A stretch of DNA of 64,000 bases, taken from positions 45,069-109,068 of the forward strand of contig NZ_NHSJ01000138.1 in NCBI RefSeq assembly GCF_002937075.1, in the 5' to 3' direction. This DNA comes from Rhodoblastus sphagnicola (GTDB taxonomy: Bacteria; Pseudomonadota; Alphaproteobacteria; Rhizobiales; Beijerinckiaceae). Shown here piece by piece: positions 48,548-56,749 of this stretch. The first letter of the stretch is position 1. Each line of letters starts with the position of its first letter. The translations under genes and the position numbers were made by a program. The notes beneath the pieces are model-generated. The model did no database searches and was not told where the DNA came from. It was given only the letters and a program-made list of their open reading frames with translations.

Positions 48548-50287
48548 TCAGTTTATGCGCAGCCTGCGCTCGCCCAGGGCGAACAGCGGACGCCACAGCA
48601 GGCGGTTGAACAGGATGACGAAAATCGACATGACCGCGACGCCCAGCACGATCTTGGGATAGTCGCCGGCTTCGGTCGCCTGCGCGATATAGGCGCCGAT
48701 GCCGTGGGCGGCGACCTTGTCGTCGCCCCATTTCACATATTCGGCGACGATGGCCGCGTTCCACGACCCGCCGGAAGCGGTGAGCGCGCCGGTGACGTAA
48801 TAGGGAAAGACCGCCGGAAGAATCACGTCCTTCCACCAGTATTTGCCCTTGATTCCATAATTGACGGAAGCTTCGCGCAAATCGTTCGGGAAGGCCATGG
48901 CTCCGCCGATGACGTTGAACACGATGTACCATTGCGTGCCGAACACGATCAGCCCGGACAGCCAGATGTCCGGATTGAGCGAAAACTTCACCACCAGGAC
49001 CACGGCGATCGGGAACAGCACATTGGCGGGAAAGGCGGCGAGGAATTGCGCCATCGGCTGCACCTTCTCCGCCAGCCGGGGCCGCAGGCCGATGAAAATG
49101 CTGATGGGCACCCAGAACAGGCTGGCGAACACGATCAGCACGAACACCCGGATCATCGTGTAGGTCGTGAGGATCACGGTCTCGCGCAGATCGCCCAGCG
49201 AGAGCTTTTCCGAGACGAATTCAAACACCTGATAGAGCGAATAGCCCACCATCGCCGCGATCGCGATGAACCAGATCGCGTCCTGGATGCGCGTCACGGC
49301 TTGGCCCGACCACCGCAGGCGCAGGCCTTCCGAATGCGGCATGTCCAGCCGCAACAGGGCGATGCGGTCGAGGATGCGGGCGGGCGTGGTCACCAGCGCC
49401 CGCAGGAAGCGGGTGCGCAGGAACAGCTGGCGCACCCAGCTCTCTTCCTGCGTCTGGCCCGCCGACAATTCCACCCGGAATTTCGCCGCGAAAGCGACGA
49501 TGGGGCGGAACAGGAACTGGTCATAGGCGAGAATGACCAGAACCACCACGCCCACGGCGGCGAGAACGGCGTCGATGCGCTTGGCGTCAATGGCGAGCGC
49601 GAGATAGGAGCCGATGCCCGGCAGTTTTATGGTGGTGTCGCCGACCGAAATGGCTTCGGACGCCACCACGAAGAACCAGCCGCCCGACATGGACATCATC
49701 ATGTTCCAGATCAGCGACGGCATGGCGAACGGCGCTTCGAGCTGCCAGAATTTCTGCCAGGGCGAGAAATGATAGCCCTCCGCCACTTCCTCCAGATCGC
49801 GCGGCACAGTGCGCAGCGACTGGTAGAAGGAAAACGCCATGTTCCAGGCCTGGCTGGTGAAGATGGCGAAAATCGCCGCCAGTTCCGCGCCCATGGTCGA
49901 GCCCGGGAACAGGCCGAGGAAGAAGGTGACGGTGAACGAGAGAAAGCCGAGCACCGGCACGGACTGCAACACGTCGAGCAGCGGAATCAGCACCATTTCG
50001 GCGCGCCGGCTCTTCGCGGCCAGGGTCGCGTAGGTGAAGGTGAAGACGAGCGAAGCGGACAGCGCGGCGAACATGCGCAGGGTGGTGCGCAAGGCGTAAT
50101 AGGGCAGATTGGCGTAATCGAGCGACAGATCGGCGGTAACAGGCGCGGTGAGCGGCGCCGTCATGCCGACCGAGCCCTTGGCGACGGCGACAAAGGCGGC
50201 GACCACCACGGCCAGCGCGATGAAATCCCACTGGTTGGGCAGCGCGCGCCGGCCGAGCGAGGTGAAGGCGACGAAGCGGGAGGTCAT
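48548..50287 (-). CDS. ABC transporter permease, duplicated-domain form
   Basis: A 579-residue membrane protein with two BPD-type permease halves. Each has ~6 helices and an ATPase-coupling EAA-like loop: [21 protein letters not shown] in the first half and [21 protein letters not shown] in the second. The two halves are fused, so one polypeptide can form the entire channel with the ATPase encoded next to it. No substrate-binding protein gene is adjacent. The family resembles nitrate/sulfonate/bicarbonate importers. Confidence 0.9.
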   Translation of the reverse strand: MTSRFVAFTSLGRRALPNQWDFIALAVVVAAFVAVAKGSVGMTAPLTAPVTADLSLDYANLPYYALRTTLRMFAALSASLVFTFTYATLAAKSRRAEMVLIPLLDVLQSVPVLGFLSFTVTFFLGLFPGSTMGAELAAIFAIFTSQAWNMAFSFYQSLRTVPRDLEEVAEGYHFSPWQKFWQLEAPFAMPSLIWNMMMSMSGGWFFVVASEAISVGDTTIKLPGIGSYLALAIDAKRIDAVLAAVGVVVLVILAYDQFLFRPIVAFAAKFRVELSAGQTQEESWVRQLFLRTRFLRALVTTPARILDRIALLRLDMPHSEGLRLRWSGQAVTRIQDAIWFIAIAAMVGYSLYQVFEFVSEKLSLGDLRETVILTTYTMIRVFVLIVFASLFWVPISIFIGLRPRLAEKVQPMAQFLAAFPANVLFPIAVVLVVKFSLNPDIWLSGLIVFGTQWYIVFNVIGGAMAFPNDLREASVNYGIKGKYWWKDVILPAVFPYYVTGALTASGGSWNAAIVAEYVKWGDDKVAAHGIGAYIAQATEAGDYPKIVLGVAVMSIFVILFNRLLWRPLFALGERRLRIN

Positions 50288-50414
50288 GCTCGGCTCCCCG
50301 TGCGAAACAGGTGACGGAATCGGTGCGGCTTCGCCGCTCGCTTTCGTTGTACGACGAAGATTACAGAATTACGACAGTCCGTTCCATTCGTCGCGCCAAA
50401 CCGCTGTCGCCGCT

Positions 50415-53400
50415 TTACTTTTGTCCTTTGGCTTCCAGTTCGGCCTTGAGCGCCGCGAGCTTGGCGAAGGGCGAATCGGGGTCGGCCCTCTTCTCGCGCT
50501 GGGGGCGTTTCTCGGCCGCCTGATGCGGACGCTCGCCCGGTTTGGCGTCGTCGCGGCGCTTGCCGTCGAACTTGCCTTCGAACCTGCGCTTGCCTTCGAA
50601 GCGCGGCTTGCCGCCTTCGGGACGATCCGAACGGTCGCCGCGTCGCGTCGCGTCGCCTTCCGCTTGCGCCGGGGCTTCACCGCTTGCAGCTTCGGGGCGT
50701 GGGCCGCCTTGACCGCGACGCGGGCCGCCGCGCCCGCGCTGTTCGGCGCCGCCCGGACGGCGTCCTTGATGATGCTGGCGATGCGGCTTCCACACTTCAA
50801 TGAGCACAGGCTCGGCGGGGGCTTCCGGCTCCGCCGCTTCTTCGCCGGCGGCTTCGCCTTCAGGCGCGGCTTCCGCCGCCTGTGGGGCCTCGCTCGGCGC
50901 TTCCGCATCGACCTGAGCCGACTCCTCCGGCGTTTCGGCTTCAGGCGCCGCGTCGACCGCGGGCGCGGCCTCTGCCTGCGCTTCTTCCGGTGTCGATCCT
51001 TCAGCCGCGGTTTCTTCAGCCGCCGTTTCTTCCGTCGCGCTTTCTTGCGTCGCGCCTTCTTGCGCCTCGGCCTCGGGCGCTGGCGTTTCGACCTTCACGG
51101 GTTCGGTCCCGGCCTTGGGCAGCAGCGCGACCGTGATCGCCGGCCCCGGCCGCTGCTCGCTGACATAGCCGAGCGATTTCAGAATGCCGGCGAAGGCCTC
51201 GCCGGAACAGCCGGCCAGCGAGGTCATGGCCACGGTGACGATGAAACCGTCGGCATCCGCCGCGCCCGCGGGCGCTTCGCCTGGCGTGGCGCCCGGCCGA
51301 TAGGCGATGGCGGGGCGAATCAGATCGGCGAGCCGCTCCAGAATATCGACGCGCACGGCGCGCTCGCCGCAGACGCGGAAGCCGGCGGCGCGATAGAGGC
51401 CGCGATTGATCTGCTGGTCGGCGGCGAAGGAGGTGCGGCCGGAGGAGGCGAGATGCGCGACCTCGTCAATGCCCTTCACGGTCTCCAGCCCGCCATGCTG
51501 CAAGGCCCAGAGCTGCGCGGCGAGCGCGCGGGGGGCCGGTTTCAGCAGCGCCGGCAGATAGAGGTGATAGGCGCCGAAGCGGACGCCGAACTTGCGCAGG
51601 GAGGCGCGGGCCTCCTGCGAAATGGACTTCATCTCGTCGGCGACGCGGGCGCGCTCCAGCACGCCCAGGGACTCGCCGATCTGGAAAGCGACGCCGCGCG
51701 CCACGCCTTCGAGGCCGTCGCCGATTTCGAGGTCTTCCAGCGGCCCCAGCAGTTTCTTGACATGCTGCGCCAGCCACAGATCGAGTCGCGCCTGAACCTG
51801 TTCGAGCTGTGCGCCGCTCAAAAGCTCGTCCGCGATCAGTTTCACACGAGGCTTGAGCAGGTGGTCGCCGGTGGAGATGCGGGCGACGGGTTCGCCGAGC
51901 CAGCGGATCAGCCCGTCATTGGCGAGGACGAAGGCGTCGTCCACCGCCTCATGCACACGGCGCGCGCGCGCCTCGATCTCGGTCGCCAGCGCCTTTTGCG
52001 CGGCGGCGTTGAGCGTTTTCGCCTCCTCGCCGACGGCCGATGGGTCCGGGGTGAAACAAAATCCCAATAAGGAACCGACATGGTGGCCTTCGACCATGAC
52101 CTGACCCGTCGCGGTGATTTCGGCTTCCATAATGGCGTTCTCTCTTAAGCGGCGCATCAGCACACTGGCGCGCCGATTGACAAATCTCTGGGTCAGGCGC
52201 GCGTGCAAGGCGTCGGACAGATTGTCCTCTACCTGACGCGCGACGCCCTGCCAATGCTCTGGATCGATAAGCCAGTCATTTCGATTGGCGATGAAGGCGC
52301 AGGTGCGGACGATACTTATGCGCGCGGACAGGGCGTCGATGTCGCCATCCATGCGGTCGGCCGAGGAAATCTGCCGCGAAATCCAGTCGTCGGGGATGCG
52401 TCCGGCGCGCACGACATAGGTGAAAACGCTGAGACACAAGTCGGCGTGAGCGGCCGGGGATGTCTTGCGATAATCGGGAATCTGGCAGACATCCCAAAGC
52501 CTCTCGATGTCCGCGCGCGTCTTGGCATGGCGACGAACTGTCGCATCCCGCATCGCCGCCTCCAGCGCGACCTGGTCTTCCGCCATCGGCGCGCGCGTCA
52601 GGCCGGGATGGTCCGGCAGTCGGTCGAGCGAGGCGCAAAGGGATTCGAGCGAGGAAAAATCCAGCGTAGCGTTGCGCCATTGCAACATTGTGACGGGGTC
52701 GAAGGCATGGGCCTCGATCATGCCCGCCAACTCATCGTCGAGCGGGGGGCAGCGCCCCGTCGAGCCAAACGTGCCGTCCCGCGTGTGGCGGCCGGCGCGT
52801 CCGGCGATCTGTCCGAATTCGGCGGGGTTGAGCCGGCGGAACTGATAGCCGTCGAATTTCCGGTCGGAGGCGAAGGCGACGTGATCGACGTCGAGGTTGA
52901 GGCCCATGCCGATGGCGTCGGTGGCGACGATATAGTCGACCTCGCCGTTCTGGTAGAGATCGATCTGGGCGTTGCGGGTGCGCGGGCTGAGCGCGCCCAG
53001 CACCACCGCCGCGCCGCCCTTCATGCGCCGCAGCCATTCGGCGATCGCATACACATCCTCGGCGCGAAACGTGACGATGGCGCTGCGGCGGGGCAGGCGC
53101 GCGATCTTGCGGTCGCCGGCGAACAAAAGCTGCGACATGCGCGGGCGCGACTGGATGCGAATGCCCGGCAACAGTTTTTCCAGCACATCCTGCATGGTCC
53201 CCGCGCCGATCAGCAGGGTTTCCTCCGTGCCGCGCCGGTTGAGAATGCGGTCGGTAAAGACGTGGCCGCGGTCGAACGAGGCGGCGAGCTGGATTTCGTC
53301 GATGGCGACAAAGGGCAGGCTGAGGTCGCGCGGCATGGCCTCGACGGTCGAGACCCAATAGCGCGGATGGCGCGGCTTGATCTTTTCCTCGCCGGTGATG

Positions 53401-53591
53401 AGCGCGACCGCCTCAGGCCCGGCCTTGGCGACCACGCGATTGTAGACCTCGCGCGCGAGCAGCCGCAGCGGCAGGCCGATCATGCCGGCGCGATGGCCGA
53501 GCATGCGCTCGATGGCGAAATGAGTCTTGCCCGTATTGGTCGGGCCAAGGATCGCCGACACATTTTGGTCGGGCAAGAGGCGATTCACCAT
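50415..53591 (-). CDS. SUV3-like DEAD/DEAH-type helicase
   Basis: A 1058-residue helicase. Motif I is GPTNTGKTH (16-24), motif II DEIQ (about 101-104), and the C-terminal helicase motifs include TDAIGMGLNLDVDHVAF and QIAGRAGRHT. These are specific for the SUV3 family, which unwinds RNA in mitochondria and is common in alphaproteobacteria. The final ~230 residues form a low-complexity Ala/Glu-rich tail followed by a basic, Arg/Gly-rich end that may bind RNA. The start ATG 53591 with GGAGG upstream is preferred over the TTG at 53624. Confidence 0.92.
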   Translation of the reverse strand: MVNRLLPDQNVSAILGPTNTGKTHFAIERMLGHRAGMIGLPLRLLAREVYNRVVAKAGPEAVALITGEEKIKPRHPRYWVSTVEAMPRDLSLPFVAIDEIQLAASFDRGHVFTDRILNRRGTEETLLIGAGTMQDVLEKLLPGIRIQSRPRMSQLLFAGDRKIARLPRRSAIVTFRAEDVYAIAEWLRRMKGGAAVVLGALSPRTRNAQIDLYQNGEVDYIVATDAIGMGLNLDVDHVAFASDRKFDGYQFRRLNPAEFGQIAGRAGRHTRDGTFGSTGRCPPLDDELAGMIEAHAFDPVTMLQWRNATLDFSSLESLCASLDRLPDHPGLTRAPMAEDQVALEAAMRDATVRRHAKTRADIERLWDVCQIPDYRKTSPAAHADLCLSVFTYVVRAGRIPDDWISRQISSADRMDGDIDALSARISIVRTCAFIANRNDWLIDPEHWQGVARQVEDNLSDALHARLTQRFVNRRASVLMRRLRENAIMEAEITATGQVMVEGHHVGSLLGFCFTPDPSAVGEEAKTLNAAAQKALATEIEARARRVHEAVDDAFVLANDGLIRWLGEPVARISTGDHLLKPRVKLIADELLSGAQLEQVQARLDLWLAQHVKKLLGPLEDLEIGDGLEGVARGVAFQIGESLGVLERARVADEMKSISQEARASLRKFGVRFGAYHLYLPALLKPAPRALAAQLWALQHGGLETVKGIDEVAHLASSGRTSFAADQQINRGLYRAAGFRVCGERAVRVDILERLADLIRPAIAYRPGATPGEAPAGAADADGFIVTVAMTSLAGCSGEAFAGILKSLGYVSEQRPGPAITVALLPKAGTEPVKVETPAPEAEAQEGATQESATEETAAEETAAEGSTPEEAQAEAAPAVDAAPEAETPEESAQVDAEAPSEAPQAAEAAPEGEAAGEEAAEPEAPAEPVLIEVWKPHRQHHQGRRPGGAEQRGRGGPRRGQGGPRPEAASGEAPAQAEGDATRRGDRSDRPEGGKPRFEGKRRFEGKFDGKRRDDAKPGERPHQAAEKRPQREKRADPDSPFAKLAALKAELEAKGQK

Positions 53592-53790
53592 CACGCCTCC
53601 GTCCGCGAGCCCGAGGGAAAGCAAAATTCCATTGCTGTCTGGATGGACCGAAGCCGCCTTGATTGCAAGGGCGGCGCGCAGCGCGCGACCCGCCGTCGGC
53701 GGCGCCGCTGCGACAATTTGCGCCAGTTTTGAATCAATGGCGCTTGCGTTGGATCAAACCTCAACCGCTTGGCCCCAGCTATAAGGATGT

Positions 53791-53877
53791 CGTGACTTCA
53801 CGTCGCAGATGCCCACTTTCATGGGCGTTTCCTCCCTGACTTGGACCGCTCCGCCCGGGCGGTCCCTTTTCTTTTTG
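53791..53877 (+). ncRNA. candidate small RNA with CCUCCC loop, alpha-r14/suhB-like
   Basis: A plus-strand element with the layout of a bacterial sRNA. A TATAAGG box at 53780-53786 precedes it. Then come hairpin CGTG-ACTT-CACG (53791-53802), hairpin GCCCA-CTTTCA-TGGGC (53811-53826), an unpaired TTTCCTCCCTGACTT (53828-53842), and terminator stem GGACCGC/GCGGTCC (53843-53865) with CTTTTCTTTTT. The exposed CCTCCC is an anti-Shine-Dalgarno sequence as in several alphaproteobacterial trans-acting RNAs, and the linker-plus-terminator is like what I recall of the alpha-r14/suhB family. No clear -35 box is seen. Confidence 0.6.
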
Positions 53878-54075
53878 GGGTTGGTTTTCGCGCGGCTGTG
53901 ACCGGCGAATCGTCCGAAAAGGCCAGATCTGCTGCTGCGCGCCCCCCGGTTGAACCTAGGGCGAACGAATCGCGGTCGAATCGCCGACGTTCAGGAAGTC
54001 GTGCTTTGTTCGCGCAGGATGTGGGACCAGATCGCCTCCGACGCGCCAGATGTTGAATTCACCTCGGGATGACAC

Positions 54076-54118
54076 GAGTCGCCGCGCGAGGGGCGCGCGG
54101 ACTCTGAACGCTTTTTTT
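54076..54118 (+). terminator. plus-strand hairpin with T-run
   Basis: GAGTC (54076-54080) and GACTC (54100-54104) close a stem that continues with CGCGC pairs around a bulge; TTTTTTT follows after 7 bases at 54112-54118. It fits an intrinsic terminator for plus-strand transcription towards the DUF3108 gene end, though the gap before the T-run weakens it. Confidence 0.4.
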
Positions 54119-54139
54119 GTCAATCGTTTCAGGAAAAGA

Positions 54140-54973
54140 TCAGGGCGTCACGCGCAGTTCCGACGCCTCGACCACGATGGCGCCAACCTGGGTCATCAGC
54201 GACACCCGATAGGGCACGACGACGTGGGTGCGGCTGACGGGCGCCAGCCAGACGTCCATTTGCTCGTTCTGCGCCATGAACTGCGTGCCCTTGGCGGTTG
54301 TCTTGTGCCCGGCGATGGGAAAGTAGCGCGCGGCGCAGACGGTGACGGGGCCGGAATAGCCCTTTTCCTTGACTTCCTTCACTTCGACAAATCTCAAGCT
54401 GACGTCGAAACGCGTATAGCCGTCATAGACGGGAACGTGCGCGCGGCAAGCGCTGGGACCGACGGGGTTGGCGTTTTCCGGAACCGGCATCAGGAAGGCG
54501 GACAGCGGATCGAGGATGCCGCGCCGGTGCGCGTCGGTCAGCGGCACGTGGTCAGGATCCTTGTCCTCTTCCCAGAACGGCGAATATTGCACCTGGCGCA
54601 CGGTTCCAGAAGCGAGCGCCATGCGCAGCGTGCGGGTTTCGCGTGAATTGGAGGCCGTCGTGGCGTAAGTCATCGGCGTGGGCGCGCCGCCCTCGATGGC
54701 GCCGGTCGAGGCCAGCGCCATTCTCAGATTGGAGATCAGGCTGGCGACGCCCGTCAGCTTCACACTGAGGTCGACGCGATAATGTTTTTCGTCGATGGAG
54801 CTGGTGGCGTCGGCGGCGCCGATCGGCAGGCCGATCAGGGAGACGCGATAATGCGCGCGCACGTTTTCCGCATGGGCGCCGCTGGCGAACAAACTCGAGG
54901 CGCCGCCGGCGAACAGACTCAGGGACAGGCCCAGGCCGAGAAGCGGGGAGCGATGTTTGCGGACAAGAGACAT
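54140..54973 (-). CDS. DUF3108 domain protein
   Basis: A 277-residue exported protein. The N-terminus MSLVRKHRSPLLGLGLSLSL and the following FASGAHAEN form a signal peptide with cleavage after AHA. The rest shows the DUF3108 pattern: a long beta-rich region with RAHYRVSLIGLPIGAADATS, GPVTVCAARYFPIAGH and VWLAPVSRTHVVVPYRVSL. Family members occur in the periplasm; their role is unknown. The frame is open up to 55270, but its first ~26 codons are the antisense of tRNA-Pro and should not be used. CAGGA precedes the chosen ATG. Confidence 0.85.
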   Translation of the reverse strand: MSLVRKHRSPLLGLGLSLSLFAGGASSLFASGAHAENVRAHYRVSLIGLPIGAADATSSIDEKHYRVDLSVKLTGVASLISNLRMALASTGAIEGGAPTPMTYATTASNSRETRTLRMALASGTVRQVQYSPFWEEDKDPDHVPLTDAHRRGILDPLSAFLMPVPENANPVGPSACRAHVPVYDGYTRFDVSLRFVEVKEVKEKGYSGPVTVCAARYFPIAGHKTTAKGTQFMAQNEQMDVWLAPVSRTHVVVPYRVSLMTQVGAIVVEASELRVTP

Positions 54974-55123
54974 ACGAAGCGGGTCCTGACGGGCGCGTGG
55001 CCGGAGAGCCTCTAAAAGAGCTGATTCGCGCGGAATGTTAGTTAACATAATGGCGTCGACGTGACCTTCCTGATTTGCCGCGAAAATTCTTGAAGCTGGG
55101 GCCAGGGAATTCGGTTTACCCCC

Positions 55124-55152
55124 TTGCCGGCTTCGCGACTCGCAGCTATAAG
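55124..55152 (+). promoter_or_regulatory. tRNA-Pro promoter
   Basis: TTGCCG at 55124-55129 and TATAAG at 55147-55152 are spaced by exactly 17 bases and end 40 bases before the tRNA. It is a good match to the alphaproteobacterial housekeeping promoter. Confidence 0.65.
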
Positions 55153-55192
55153 GCGGGCCTCCAGGGCGTGACGGCCTCGCCGTCGCAAATGT

Positions 55193-55269
55193 CGGAGTGT
55201 AGCGCAGCCTGGTAGCGCACCTCGTTCGGGACGAGGGGGTCGGAGGTTCGAATCCTCTCACTCCGACCA
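55193..55269 (+). tRNA. tRNA-Pro (CGG anticodon)
   Basis: A 77-nt tRNA with acceptor stem CGGAGTG/CACTCCG, a D-arm with GCGC/GCGC, anticodon stem CCTCG/CGAGG with loop TTCGGGA, a T-arm GGAGG-TTCGAAT-CCTCT, and discriminator A with encoded CCA. Anticodon CGG reads CCG codons, which are frequent in this GC-rich genome. The stems are all paired, so it should be functional. Confidence 0.97.
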
Positions 55270-55602
55270 TTCTTTACACTTCAAGCGGGTGCTCCGGGTA
55301 GCCGGGCTGCTGCGGTCGCGCATGGCGTAACCGCAGGCTTGAATAACCAGTCCGAAGCGAATTCGGTTCTGGTTGGCCTTCAAGTTTGGACATTGGCGCG
55401 TTTTGCCGCTTGACCTTTCCGGGCCTCTTCCTTATGAACGCGCACCACTGAACCGTGCGCGCGGAAGGCCAAGTTCCCGCGCCGCTTTTGTTTTGACGCA
55501 ACAGCGATCGACGGTTTTTATGAATTTCGGCCGAAAGGCCAACCCGGGACAGGGCGTTTCGCGCGTCCGGGGCCGGCGAGTTGAAAGTTGAAAGGAACAC
55601 CC
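55270..55602. other. tRNA-Pro to rpmB spacer
   Basis: This 333-bp stretch has no protein-like frame on either strand. The rpmB promoter lies at 55410-55438, which leaves an untranslated leader of ~155 bases before the gene. A weaker TTGACG-N17-TTTTAT around 55493-55521 might be a second promoter closer to the gene. Confidence 0.5.
55410..55438 (+). promoter_or_regulatory. rpmB promoter
   Basis: TTGACC (55410-55415) and TATGAA (55433-55438) are spaced by 17 bases, close to the consensus. It is on the coding strand of rpmB. Confidence 0.6.
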
Positions 55603-55905
55603 ATGTCCCGCCGTTGCGAATTGACCGGCAAGGCTGTCCAGAGCGGCAATCTCGTCAGCCACTCGAACCACAAGACCCGCACCCGGTTCCTGCCGAACCT
55701 GGTCAATGTCTCGCTGATCTCCGATTCGCTGAAGCGCTCGGTGCGCCTGCGCATCGCCGCCGCAGCCCTGCGCTCGGTCGAGCATCGCGGCGGCCTCGAC
55801 GCCTTCCTCATCAAGGCCCGCGACACCGAATTGTCGATCAACGCGCTCAAGCTGAAGCGCGAAATCGCCAAGAAGCTCCAGGTCGTCGAGACGGCCCAGG
55901 CCTGA
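55603..55905 (+). CDS. rpmB: 50S ribosomal protein L28
   Basis: A 100-residue L28 with the family start [20 protein letters not shown] and [17 protein letters not shown]. The ATG at 55603 follows AAAGGA; an ATG at 55588 would add five atypical residues. The C-terminal AHR-rich segment is of usual length for alphaproteobacteria. Tandem terminators follow. Confidence 0.97.
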   Translation: MSRRCELTGKAVQSGNLVSHSNHKTRTRFLPNLVNVSLISDSLKRSVRLRIAAAALRSVEHRGGLDAFLIKARDTELSINALKLKREIAKKLQVVETAQA

Positions 55906-55926
55906 GTTCACGGCGCCACGCATGCG

Positions 55927-55953
55927 AAACGGGCCCTTCGAGGCCCGTTTTCA
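55927..55953 (+). terminator. rpmB terminator 1
   Basis: AAACGGGCC and GGCCCGTTT form a 9-bp stem, followed by TCATTT. It is 21 bases after the rpmB stop. Confidence 0.75.
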
Positions 55954-55964
55954 TTTGTAAGGCG

Positions 55965-55993
55965 AAAGCGGGGCCGGACCCCGCTTTCTTTAT
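55965..55993 (+). terminator. rpmB terminator 2
   Basis: AAAGCGGGG and CCCCGCTTT pair perfectly around CCGGA, followed by CTTTATT. It is a second strong intrinsic terminator, before the convergent L,D-transpeptidase stop. Confidence 0.8.
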
Positions 55994-56671
55994 TCAGAGC
56001 ACCGTGACGTCAGCGCCGATCCTCACGCGCTGGTAAAGGTCGATCACGTCCTCGTTCATCATGCGGATGCAACCGGAGGACACGTTCTGGCCGATGGTCC
56101 AGGGCTCGTTGGTGCCGTGGATGCGATACATCGACGATCCCAGATAGAGCGCGCGGGCGCCAAGCGGATTGCCGGGGCCGCCCTCCATGTGACCGGGCAG
56201 GTCCGGCCGGCGTTGCAGCATTTCCGGCGGCGGCGTCCAGTCCGGCCATTCCGACTTGCGGCTCACCGTCTTGTGGCCCCCCCACTCAAAACCGGGGCGG
56301 GCGACGCCGATGCCATAGCGCATGGCCCGGCCCGAACCCGTCACCAGATAAAGATAATGGTTGGGCGTATCCACCACGATCGAGCCGATCCCGCCGGAGC
56401 CGGCATAATCGACTTCCTGGCGGTGGAATTGTTCCGGCACGCTCCAATCGCGGCGGGCGGTCGCCAGCGCCGCCTGCTGCGTGTAAGGCGTGTTGACCTT
56501 GGGGCGTTCGGGCAGGGCGCGCGGTTCGGGCGCGGGCCGCGCGCGCATCTCGCCGCCGGTCACCAGAAATTCGATCAGGCCGCCGCCGAGATCTTGCGCG
56601 TGCGAGGGAAGGCTATGAAATAAAAGACCCAGGCCGCACAGGAGTGGTGGCAGAATATGTGACGTGCGCAT
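55994..56671 (-). CDS. L,D-transpeptidase (ErfK/YbiS type)
   Basis: A 225-residue exported enzyme. The N-terminal hydrophobic run (ILPPLLCGLGLLFHSLPSHAQ) is a signal peptide. The YkuD catalytic domain has the H-x14-S-x-G-C motif: YRIHGTNEPW and NVSSGCIRMMNEDV, with the Cys as nucleophile. It makes 3-3 peptidoglycan crosslinks or ties lipoprotein to the wall. The start is placed at ATG 56671; the frame is open 15 codons further. Confidence 0.92.
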   Translation of the reverse strand: MRTSHILPPLLCGLGLLFHSLPSHAQDLGGGLIEFLVTGGEMRARPAPEPRALPERPKVNTPYTQQAALATARRDWSVPEQFHRQEVDYAGSGGIGSIVVDTPNHYLYLVTGSGRAMRYGIGVARPGFEWGGHKTVSRKSEWPDWTPPPEMLQRRPDLPGHMEGGPGNPLGARALYLGSSMYRIHGTNEPWTIGQNVSSGCIRMMNEDVIDLYQRVRIGADVTVL

Positions 56672-56749
56672 GGTCGTAAATCCTGAAATCCCAGACCATG
56701 AGAGCATAAACCACATATATTCAGGATGAAGATTTACCTCGTGTTGTGG

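Larger units (their letters stand above)
53592..54139. other. 548-bp intergenic region with candidate RNA elements
   Basis: Between the helicase and the DUF3108 gene, both on the minus strand, there is no protein-like frame. The region instead contains a plus-strand small RNA candidate (53791-53877) and, further on, a plus-strand hairpin with a T-run at 54076-54118. Together these suggest transcription from the plus strand, opposite to the flanking genes. Confidence 0.6.

Noticed and set aside
48497..50314. Long plus-strand frame opposite the ABC permease, rich in His, Gln and Arg
   Set aside because: Antisense to a good membrane protein; the odd composition is what antisense translation of hydrophobic codons yields.
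54974..55270. N-terminal extension of the DUF3108 gene reading [20 protein letters not shown]
   Set aside because: This is the antisense translation of tRNA-Pro, a well-known annotation artefact; the protein has a proper signal peptide starting at 54973.
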